From positions 186,001-250,000 of the forward strand of contig NZ_JAHKPJ010000012.1 of assembly GCF_018860345.1 (NCBI RefSeq): 64,000 nt of DNA. Direction: 5' to 3'. Below the pieces are notes generated by a model. It ran no database searches. It was not told the origin of the DNA and saw only the letters and a program-made list of their open reading frames with translations. The stretch is from Psychrosphaera sp. F3M07 (GTDB lineage: Bacteria; Pseudomonadota; Gammaproteobacteria; Enterobacterales; Alteromonadaceae). This document shows, piece after piece, positions 48,514-55,393 of the stretch. How positions within the stretch are numbered: position 1 is the first letter of the stretch; each line of letters begins with the position of its first letter. Made by a program: the position numbers and the translations under genes.

Positions 48514-50457
48514 TTATTTAATGGTAAAGGTTTGTGAAATTAGTTGGCCCTGTTCTGCCACAGAACCTTGAACGGTAATCGCCTGTTGGCGAGCATTTTC
48601 CACCATAATATCAACTTGTTGCATTAGGCTAGCGAAGGTCTCAAAATCACTTTGTTGCTCCTTCGCACACTGCATGGTTTGCAAAGACACATCTGATGAT
48701 TTTACCGCTTTTTGTTCTACCAAGTTGGTTGTATCAATTAACGCGGTAGCGAGCACGGTTTGTTGCTCAGCCGCAGATGAAATCTGACTGATATTTGATT
48801 GTAATAATCCACTAAAATTATTTAACTGATCCAGTATTTGGCTAGTATCAAACAAAGAATCCTGAGTTTTAATTGCCAGCTTACGTACTTCGTCAGCCAC
48901 AACTGCAAAACCTCGGCCATGCACTCCTGCCCTTGCTGATTCAATTGCAGCATTTAATGCTAACAAGTTAGTTTGATCAGCAATCGCCTTTAATACATCC
49001 ATCACTTGTTGAACTTTATCTACGCTAGTGACCAACTCTTCTAAGGTGCCACTGCTTAAGTTAATTTTATTGACCGTTTCCAGATTAGCTTGCTGCATTC
49101 GGTTTGCACCTTCACGCCCAGAAACCATAGCTTGTACTGTTTGATTGGCATTTTCTTGTACTTCACCCGCTAAAGTATTTAGCTGCTGATTTATTTGTGA
49201 CAAATTAGATAATACATCTTGTGCTTGTTGCACTTGTTGCTGGGTATTAACTGTCGCATTTGAGATCTGTTGTGTTTCATCTTCTAACGAGTTTAACGCC
49301 TGAGAAACTATGTTCATTTGTTGCGACTTTTTATCATTGTCGCGTTCAGCGTTATCTAATAATTGATTAAAAAATCGAGCGATCTCACCAAACTCGGTAC
49401 TGGCTTTATCATCAATACGTTCAATAGAACCTGCCGTTACTAAATTATGGAACGCGTCACGTAAATATCGTAATGGCGTTAACACCAACCTATACATCAC
49501 TAAGTAATTCATCGCTGAACCAATTAAGAACAATACCAACATAGAGGCTATAATCACCGCCACCTGTGAATACGTTTGATCTCGACTTTCAAAAACCGCC
49601 TGTTCAACGTCATTGGCTAATAACTCTAAACGGTCAATGTCTTGTTTTATTTCAGCAAGGGACGCCGTTTGTTGTTCGATGATGATTGTTGTGTTGGCTA
49701 ATTCTTTTGGATAACGGTTTAATAAACTTTGCAGTTCAGATATTAAGTCTTCGCCTTTATCTGTTTTTTCTTCCTCTTCATCCATAAACAAACCAAAGTC
49801 ATCTTCATCCGTTTCTGCAAACACACCTAGTAGCGGCAAAGATTCTATTTTAGCAGCTAGCTCCTTAGTGTCAGATAATATGTTCATCAAGCTTTGTTTT
49901 GTTGACTCTGACTGAGCACGCATAAAGCTCTGACGTGTATTGGTCAGATCGTATAATTGATATAGGAGTTTTGAAGCGTGACTTAAATATTGTTTAGCGG
50001 CAAATTCATTATTAGTGGCCCCTTCTTCCGCATAACTCACTAAACTGTCAATGCTATCTAATAAGTTACGTTCAGCGTTTTCTAATAACGCTTGTTCATT
50101 ACCACTTAATTTACCCAAAGCTCGGTATTTACCCGACATTTTTAGTTTGAGGCTTTTGAGTTCATCATTGAGGTTTGAGCTAATTTGTTTGTCTATATTA
50201 GCTTCAGCCAACGCATTAAGAATATTATCTACTTGTGTTTCAGCATCACTTAATTTTAATGCATTCCCTGTGACTAGATAACTTTGTACATCTCGGTAAA
50301 GTTTAACCGTAATAGCGTGATAGATGGTTCTGTATTTTGCATAAACTCGATCGGAGTCGGTTAGTTTGATATTGGCCCATACCGTGGAAAGTGTCATCAA
50401 TACGACTGCAGCTAAAATCCCTATCGAGGTAACTTTAACTAAACTTGAAATTCTCAT
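48514..50457 (-). CDS. Methyl-accepting chemotaxis protein under Pho-box control
   Basis: 647-residue chemoreceptor. Helix 1 ([19 protein letters not shown]), a periplasmic region of about 270 residues that looks all-helical with no Cache motif, helix 2 ([22 protein letters not shown]), HAMP, and the standard signalling tip ([29 protein letters not shown]). Around residues 216-243 the periplasmic part has a strongly acidic stretch ([17 protein letters not shown]) that could bind cations. A near-consensus Pho box with a TATACT -10 ten bases after it precedes the gene. A role in moving toward phosphorus sources is inferred from that promoter and from its neighbours; no ligand is known. Confidence 0.9.
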   Translation of the reverse strand: MRISSLVKVTSIGILAAVVLMTLSTVWANIKLTDSDRVYAKYRTIYHAITVKLYRDVQSYLVTGNALKLSDAETQVDNILNALAEANIDKQISSNLNDELKSLKLKMSGKYRALGKLSGNEQALLENAERNLLDSIDSLVSYAEEGATNNEFAAKQYLSHASKLLYQLYDLTNTRQSFMRAQSESTKQSLMNILSDTKELAAKIESLPLLGVFAETDEDDFGLFMDEEEEKTDKGEDLISELQSLLNRYPKELANTTIIIEQQTASLAEIKQDIDRLELLANDVEQAVFESRDQTYSQVAVIIASMLVLFLIGSAMNYLVMYRLVLTPLRYLRDAFHNLVTAGSIERIDDKASTEFGEIARFFNQLLDNAERDNDKKSQQMNIVSQALNSLEDETQQISNATVNTQQQVQQAQDVLSNLSQINQQLNTLAGEVQENANQTVQAMVSGREGANRMQQANLETVNKINLSSGTLEELVTSVDKVQQVMDVLKAIADQTNLLALNAAIESARAGVHGRGFAVVADEVRKLAIKTQDSLFDTSQILDQLNNFSGLLQSNISQISSAAEQQTVLATALIDTTNLVEQKAVKSSDVSLQTMQCAKEQQSDFETFASLMQQVDIMVENARQQAITVQGSVAEQGQLISQTFTIK

Positions 50458-50509
50458 CGTCCATTAATCTTAAGTTGTTTCTAAGTTGAGTTGAGTATAT
50501 TTAAGAAAT

Positions 50510-50527
50510 GTGACTGATTTATGACAA
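50510..50527 (-). promoter_or_regulatory. Pho box of the chemoreceptor gene
   Basis: Minus-strand TTGTCATAAATCAGTCAC matches 16 of 18 positions of the PhoB box consensus. TATACT, a near-perfect -10, follows ten bases later, the canonical spacing for PhoB-activated promoters. The chemoreceptor ATG is at 50457. Confidence 0.82.
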
Positions 50528-50530
50528 TAG

Positions 50531-50562
50531 ACCTATGACTGACATTTTTACCAGTCATAGGT
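50531..50562 (-). terminator. Inverted repeat between the DapE-like gene and the chemoreceptor promoter
   Basis: Eleven-base perfect arms ACCTATGACTG and CAGTCATAGGT with a ten-base loop. It lies between the 3' end of the peptidase gene and the Pho box of the next gene. A T-rich tail is lacking on the minus strand, so it is only a probable terminator. Confidence 0.45.
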
Positions 50563-50607
50563 TTTCTATGTCGCGGGGACTTGTGAAGTACCATGTTATT
50601 GCTTGTT

Positions 50608-50653
50608 GCTATTTGCCTGCCATTCGCCGTGCTATTTGCCTGCCATTCGCTGT
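50608..50653. repeat. 23-bp tandem duplication across a stop codon
   Basis: Two adjacent 23-base copies (50608-50630 and 50631-50653) differ at one base. The right copy contains the last codons and stop of the DapE-like gene (RMAGK then TAG). The left copy repeats the same codons and stop just after it. It looks like a recent replication-slippage duplication. Confidence 0.85.
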
Positions 50654-52038
50654 AGCACTTGAACATACTGATGCGTTAAATCAAGTAAGTCTTTTTCTGT
50701 TACGTATTCATTTACTTGATGCACACTATGACTTGGTAATCCAAGCTCAATCACCTGACAACCGCTTTTAGCGATAAAACGACCACCAGAAGTGCCACCA
50801 GCGGTAGACAAACGTGGAAAACGTTTAGTGACATCAAAGATTGCTTGTTCAACTTCCGCCACTAAATCAATGTCTATTGGTAAGGTAACTGTGGTTCGAC
50901 TTTTACCTTCCCCTACACCTACTTCCGTAAATTCATTATTGGCCAAATGGCTGCCATTTATATTTTGTCCGTCTGATATACTTTGACCGACTAAACCGTC
51001 AAGGGAAGTACTCACAACATCAGAGTCGTTCATGCTATTAGCGGTTTCTCCCGATGTATAATAAGGCTCACAAGCACGATACCATCGAATAGAAATATCA
51101 TTAGTTAATTGCTTTAACTGTACCAATCCATTAACAATTCGTTGTTTAATATTGGCTTCCGTTTCTTTATGACTATAACGGATATTAAACGTTAAACGAC
51201 ACTCTCCTGGTATTACATTATCGCCAGCGTCACAGGTTTGTATTCCGGTAATTTCTAAGTGACTGCCTGGAAAATCATCACTACCTTGATCCCAAGACTG
51301 CTGAGTTAACCATTTACCCATCACGACTGCAGTATGGGATGCATTTTTAGCGTTTTGTGGAAACGCAACGTGTCCATGTTTACCAATAATGGTGATTTCA
51401 GCAGAGATAGAACCTCTACGGCCAATTTTTAATACATCACCTGATTGTTCAACACTTGTTGGCTCACCCACTATGCAATAATGCGGTAACTCTTGAGTTT
51501 GAGCTAAACGAGACACTATTTCTTTGGTGCCGTATTCTGCATCACCTAATTCATCACTGGTGATCAAAAAATAAAAGGTAAATTTGTCTAAATCTAATGA
51601 TGACAAAACGTGTTCAAAAGCCGTTAACATTGAGGCTACAGCCCCTTTCATATCGGCAATGCCACGACCTATAAACTTGTCATCTTGTATGGCTAATGAA
51701 AAAGGTTCTGTATGCCATAAGTCTACATTAAGGGCAGGTACCACATCGGTATGACCGCAAAATGCAATCCTAGTTGAGCCTGATCCAATTTTAGCTATAA
51801 GGTTACTGACGCCCTCCACTTCGAAGTCATCAACAGACATGCCTAAACTTTTGAAATAACGTTTTAAGTATTGTTGGCAACCGGCATCATTAGGTGTGGT
51901 CGACGGTCTATGCAAAAGTTGAGTTAAATGCACTTTAATCGCATCAATATCAACTTGATTGATAGATGTATTTAAGCCCATTGTTGAGACGGGTGAAGGG
52001 TTAATTTGAGATCTCATCTTTGTATTTCCAACTTGCAT
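50632..52038 (-). CDS. M20 family metallopeptidase, DapE-like but with altered metal site
   Basis: 468 residues related to succinyl-diaminopimelate desuccinylase. Present: CGHTDVVP (His96, Asp98), GRGIADMKG (Asp129), GEPTS (Glu193), GRRGS, and C-terminal HQVNEYV (His440). Where DapE has EE (general base plus zinc ligand), this protein has Glu163-Leu164 (SDELGD; codon TTA read directly), so one zinc ligand is missing. GGTSDGRFIA reads GGTSGGRFIA. An insertion of about 60 residues (328-390) lies in the catalytic-domain return, and the N-terminus is longer than usual; starts at Met8 or Met20 are possible. It may be a paralogue with another substrate. A Pho-box-like site lies about 95 bases upstream. 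Confidence 0.8.
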   Translation of the reverse strand: MQVGNTKMRSQINPSPVSTMGLNTSINQVDIDAIKVHLTQLLHRPSTTPNDAGCQQYLKRYFKSLGMSVDDFEVEGVSNLIAKIGSGSTRIAFCGHTDVVPALNVDLWHTEPFSLAIQDDKFIGRGIADMKGAVASMLTAFEHVLSSLDLDKFTFYFLITSDELGDAEYGTKEIVSRLAQTQELPHYCIVGEPTSVEQSGDVLKIGRRGSISAEITIIGKHGHVAFPQNAKNASHTAVVMGKWLTQQSWDQGSDDFPGSHLEITGIQTCDAGDNVIPGECRLTFNIRYSHKETEANIKQRIVNGLVQLKQLTNDISIRWYRACEPYYTSGETANSMNDSDVVSTSLDGLVGQSISDGQNINGSHLANNEFTEVGVGEGKSRTTVTLPIDIDLVAEVEQAIFDVTKRFPRLSTAGGTSGGRFIAKSGCQVIELGLPSHSVHQVNEYVTEKDLLDLTHQYVQVLQRMAGK

Positions 52039-52132
52039 AAATTGCCGCTTATTTGTTAGTTACATCACTGTTTACAATGAAGTATTTAATAGTTCAAACA
52101 TGTTAATAAGGTGACAATATTGTTAATTATTA

Positions 52133-52150
52133 ATGACTGAACCGTGACAG
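52133..52150 (-). promoter_or_regulatory. Pho-box-like site upstream of the DapE-like gene
   Basis: Minus-strand CTGTCACGGTTCAGTCAT has two 11-base-spaced half-sites and matches 13 of 18 consensus positions. It is about 95 bases before the ATG at 52038. No good -10 is visible at the canonical distance, so this is the weakest of the single sites. Confidence 0.5.
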
Positions 52151-52167
52151 TTTTAAGAATAAATGGA

Positions 52168-52188
52168 CAAGGGATGTCAAATCCCTTG
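52168..52188. terminator. Hairpin after the TonB-dependent receptor gene
   Basis: Arms CAAGGGAT and ATCCCTTG with a five-base loop, 40 bases past the receptor stop. On the minus strand the tail is only moderately T-rich (TCCATTTATTC). On the plus strand GCCGTTTTT follows. Probably terminates the receptor transcript. Confidence 0.6.
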
Positions 52189-52200
52189 CCGTTTTTATCT

Positions 52201-52233
52201 TTGTCTTAGTTTTGTCTTAGTTCTGTCTTAAAA
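52201..52233. repeat. Three 11-bp direct repeats at the receptor stop codon
   Basis: Plus-strand units TTGTCTTAGTT, TTGTCTTAGTT and CTGTCTTAAAA follow one another without gaps and include the receptor stop codon. The 11-base period and TGTC core resemble Pho half-sites on the opposite strand, but they lie at the end of a gene and face into it, so simple slippage duplication is more likely. Confidence 0.7.
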
Positions 52234-54918
52234 TTCCATTTTATAGCTAACGCTAAAGCCAATGCCTTTGGTGGTTGAACGTAATAGTTCATCGTCAAAG
52301 GTGATCTCTTTTTGCTCGTCTAAAATATTAGTGAGCTTAAATTTAATCTGGCTAGAGAACGTAGGGAAATAAGTGTAATTCACATCTAATGAGTGAAACG
52401 GCTGTTCCATTGCATCTTCAAAACCATCAATACCAGCGATGATCACTCGCTCACCAAATACGTTGTAAACCACGGTAGCTAAATGTTCACCATTTGGTGA
52501 GTCATAACCAAGTTGTAAATTAACCACATATTCTGAATGACCTGTTAAACGACGCTCAAGGTTAGTGATTGAGGTAGATACACCGGTTTGGTCAACAATA
52601 TTTTGTCTATCCAATGTGATTTTTGAATCACTTAAAGTTAAGTTTCCTGACATAAATGAGTTTTGTGCAAATTCACCTAATGCCCCTTTTAACATATTAA
52701 GATCTTGTAAAAACTCAAACTCAATCCCAGTTACGGTTGCCTCTTCACCATTGGCAATACGGATAAGAGGTGGCCCATCTTGCGCAGGTGATTGCACCGC
52801 TTCTATTGGGTTATCTAACGATTTAGTAAACACCCCAACCGATATATTATTACCCGCTGGCATATACCACTCCCAACGTAAATCTAAGTTGGTCATATCT
52901 GTGGTTTTTAACCCTGGTGTGCCTTGCACTGGATATTCAGTTAATGGGTCAATATAGGTTGCAGCCGTGATCTCTCTTAAATCTGGGCGTACGACCGTTT
53001 GTCCAAAACTGGCTCTGAATTGCATTTCATCATTTAACAAATACGTTAACGCCAATGATGGGTACACACCGTCTTCACTGAAAGTTAGCTCTTCGACACT
53101 GGCTTGATCGTTGGTTAAGTCAACTTCACCGGTAAACGGATTATAAGGTAAAGCGGTTTGACTAAAGTCTTCGAAACGCGCCCCGCCCGAAATACGATAC
53201 TTATTATTAATAAAGAAATCAGCTTCAAGATAATACGCATCTATGCTTTGTTCTGCGGTATATAAATCTCCCGCAATGGTGGTGTCGTTTAACACTGAAC
53301 GGTATAGGTTCGCATCCGCTAATTTGTCGTTAGATAATACTTGATTAAGATCGTTACCGTCTAAATCAAATCCACTTGGTAATGCTCGAGTATCTAAATC
53401 AAATCGACGGTTATCTGCTGAACGGGTTTTGTCCACCATGCTCGCGCCTACTTTGAATTCCATTTCTAAACCAGATAAGTAAATAGGCAAAGACGCATTA
53501 AAAGAAAAATGCTCTACGTTATCCACTAAGTCTTGGAAATTAAAACGAGCTGCGGTACGGCCAAGTCTTACCGAAGATTCAGTTTCTGGATCGTAAATAC
53601 CATCTTCATTTCTATCAGATACAACGTAGCTTGTTTCTAAACCACTCGGTGCATAACGGTTAGATTCAGAGTCAGAGTAAATCCAATCTAGTCCTAACAA
53701 ATTTAACGCGGCAAACGTATGTTGACCACTTAACTGTAAAGCGGTTAATGAGCGCTCTTCGTACGTCACTTCTTTACTGTTTATGATGGCGTTATTTTCT
53801 GATGGTGAGACATTGCTTGAGCGGCCAAATTTATTTTTGGCTTTATCTTCTGTGTCATTTAATACGATGTAATTTAGGTTTAGCTCATGGGCTTTGTTGT
53901 AATTTGCCCCTAAGTTGATCATATAAGAAGTTTTAACCATTTGGCTGGTTGTTGTTACATCGTCATATCCACGCACAAACGTGTATTGTTTACCTTCATC
54001 CGTATCAACCGAACTCCACTGCTCTAATTGATACTCTTCTGCAACCTGCCATGAGTTGTCATAAGCAAACGTTGTTAAAAATCCATACTCTAAGTCGCCC
54101 GCGTCAAAAACATCACCATAGGCGATATCAAAACCAACATTAGGGTTAATACTGGAAGTTTTCGGTGTTAAGTCGCGATTTAAGTCAAGCAAACCTTGCA
54201 AGCTGTCTTCTGCCGATATGTAATCTAATGATTGTGATACCTCACCCAAAGGAGACCAATATTGACTTATCGAAGCAGGTGCATCTCTAGTGCCATCGTC
54301 TTTACCCATCCAGTCAGTATCACTGCCCGTTGTGGTTAATCCATCATCGAAGTTATTACTATTGCCACCAATTTTACCGCTGAAGTTAAATACTCGACTA
54401 TCTGGAATGCTCTTTAATCGAATATCCACATTACCACCACCAAAAGCGGCAGGCATTGACGGTGAATATGATTTTTGTACTGCAAGTCCTTCAATGATCT
54501 CTGCTGGGAATAAATCCAAAGGGATAACAGAGCGTGTTGGGTCTGGGCTTGGTACCGCTGCGCCATTTAATTGTGTTGATGAATAACGTTCACCTAAACC
54601 TCGTACGTAAATAAACTTACCATCCACCAAGGTTAAACCAGTCACACGACGTAAAGCGGCGGCAGCATCACCATCACCAGAACGTGAGATTTGCTCAGCA
54701 CCCATAATGTCGGCCACAAAAGCTTGATTTCTTCTTTCTTCAATAACCGCGGCTGCGCTACCTTTTAAGCGAGTGCCTGTGGCGACCACTTCTTCAATAT
54801 AATCTTCAGTTTCTGCTTTTTTATCATCTTCTGCTGCAAACAACGAAACCGGCATTAATGTAGAAATAATCGCAAGTGTCATTGTTGAGAGTTTAAATAT
54901 TGGTGACGATTGGCTCAT
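52228..54918 (-). CDS. TonB-dependent outer-membrane receptor
   Basis: 896 residues: signal peptide (1-28, ending SLFAA), TonB-box-like segment (EEVVATGTRLKG), plug domain (SAAAVIEERRNQAFVADIM; FIYVRGLGERYSSTQLNGA; GGGNVDIRLKSI) and a 22-strand type beta-barrel ending in SYKMEF with the terminal aromatic. The plug type with LGERYSSTQLNGAAVPSPDP is common among Alteromonadales receptors of unknown substrate. A Pho box upstream, together with the neighbouring TonB operon and beta-helix lipoprotein, suggests uptake of a phosphorus-containing compound, but no ligand residues can be read. The start at 54918 has a weak ribosome site (AGGAGT). Confidence 0.92.
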   Translation of the reverse strand: MSQSSPIFKLSTMTLAIISTLMPVSLFAAEDDKKAETEDYIEEVVATGTRLKGSAAAVIEERRNQAFVADIMGAEQISRSGDGDAAAALRRVTGLTLVDGKFIYVRGLGERYSSTQLNGAAVPSPDPTRSVIPLDLFPAEIIEGLAVQKSYSPSMPAAFGGGNVDIRLKSIPDSRVFNFSGKIGGNSNNFDDGLTTTGSDTDWMGKDDGTRDAPASISQYWSPLGEVSQSLDYISAEDSLQGLLDLNRDLTPKTSSINPNVGFDIAYGDVFDAGDLEYGFLTTFAYDNSWQVAEEYQLEQWSSVDTDEGKQYTFVRGYDDVTTTSQMVKTSYMINLGANYNKAHELNLNYIVLNDTEDKAKNKFGRSSNVSPSENNAIINSKEVTYEERSLTALQLSGQHTFAALNLLGLDWIYSDSESNRYAPSGLETSYVVSDRNEDGIYDPETESSVRLGRTAARFNFQDLVDNVEHFSFNASLPIYLSGLEMEFKVGASMVDKTRSADNRRFDLDTRALPSGFDLDGNDLNQVLSNDKLADANLYRSVLNDTTIAGDLYTAEQSIDAYYLEADFFINNKYRISGGARFEDFSQTALPYNPFTGEVDLTNDQASVEELTFSEDGVYPSLALTYLLNDEMQFRASFGQTVVRPDLREITAATYIDPLTEYPVQGTPGLKTTDMTNLDLRWEWYMPAGNNISVGVFTKSLDNPIEAVQSPAQDGPPLIRIANGEEATVTGIEFEFLQDLNMLKGALGEFAQNSFMSGNLTLSDSKITLDRQNIVDQTGVSTSITNLERRLTGHSEYVVNLQLGYDSPNGEHLATVVYNVFGERVIIAGIDGFEDAMEQPFHSLDVNYTYFPTFSSQIKFKLTNILDEQKEITFDDELLRSTTKGIGFSVSYKMEF

Positions 54919-55001
54919 TGGTTACTCCTGAGTCATCAGTAATGTATTAATAATTTTGATGACATATTAGGGGTGGTGTGTGACAGTTTTATTAACCAAT
55001 A

Positions 55002-55019
55002 ATTACAACTTTATGACAA
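55002..55019 (-). promoter_or_regulatory. Pho box of the TonB-dependent receptor
   Basis: Minus-strand TTGTCATAAAGTTGTAAT matches 14 of 18 consensus positions. Continuing in 11-base steps, a further CTGTCAC half-site follows at 54980-54986, so two boxes in the same register may be present. The receptor ATG is 83 bases downstream. Confidence 0.72.
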
Positions 55020-55107
55020 AGTATTTTATCTCTATTTTTAGCATTATTGTTAATCCCCTTTACGTTCACTTGCTTACTAACCTATTGATTTTTAATTTAC
55101 TTTGGGC

Positions 55108-55137
55108 AAAAAAAAGCCGCAAAAAATATATTGCGGC
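55108..55137 (-). terminator. Orphan intrinsic terminator (possible small RNA end)
   Basis: Minus-strand arms GCCGCAA and TTGCGGC with an eight-base loop, followed by T8. It is 160 bases beyond the terminator of the beta-helix gene and has no gene of its own. The 475-base gap between the receptor and the lipoprotein (54919-55393) otherwise holds the receptor promoter and A+T-rich sequence with no convincing reading frame. A short RNA starting somewhere in 55140-55290 would end here. Confidence 0.8.
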
Positions 55138-55300
55138 GAGTACAACAGGACGTCGGAAAAACATGAAAAATTATATTAAAACCAGAGGAGCTTTAATACG
55201 GGATTAGAATAAGTGTTTAATATTTCAAACAGATGTCACAAGTGATTATTTTTCAATTTATATATTTATTTTTCTATAGCTTTAGATAAGTTTTAAACAT

Positions 55301-55330
55301 AAAAAAAACCAGTTACTAGGTAACTGGTTT
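55301..55330 (-). terminator. Terminator of the beta-helix lipoprotein gene
   Basis: Minus-strand arms CCAGTTAC and GTAACTGG with a three-base loop, followed by T8, 64 bases past the stop of the gene at 55394. A textbook intrinsic terminator. Confidence 0.92.
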
Positions 55331-55393
55331 AGTTATTAACTTAAGTGGTTAAGTAAGCGTTATTCGCTAGCACCTAACTCTTAAAGTTTGGGG

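Noticed and set aside
54980-55207. 75-codon plus-strand reading frame between the receptor and the lipoprotein
   Set aside because: No ribosome site, runs through the receptor promoter and the orphan terminator, and has no recognisable protein character.
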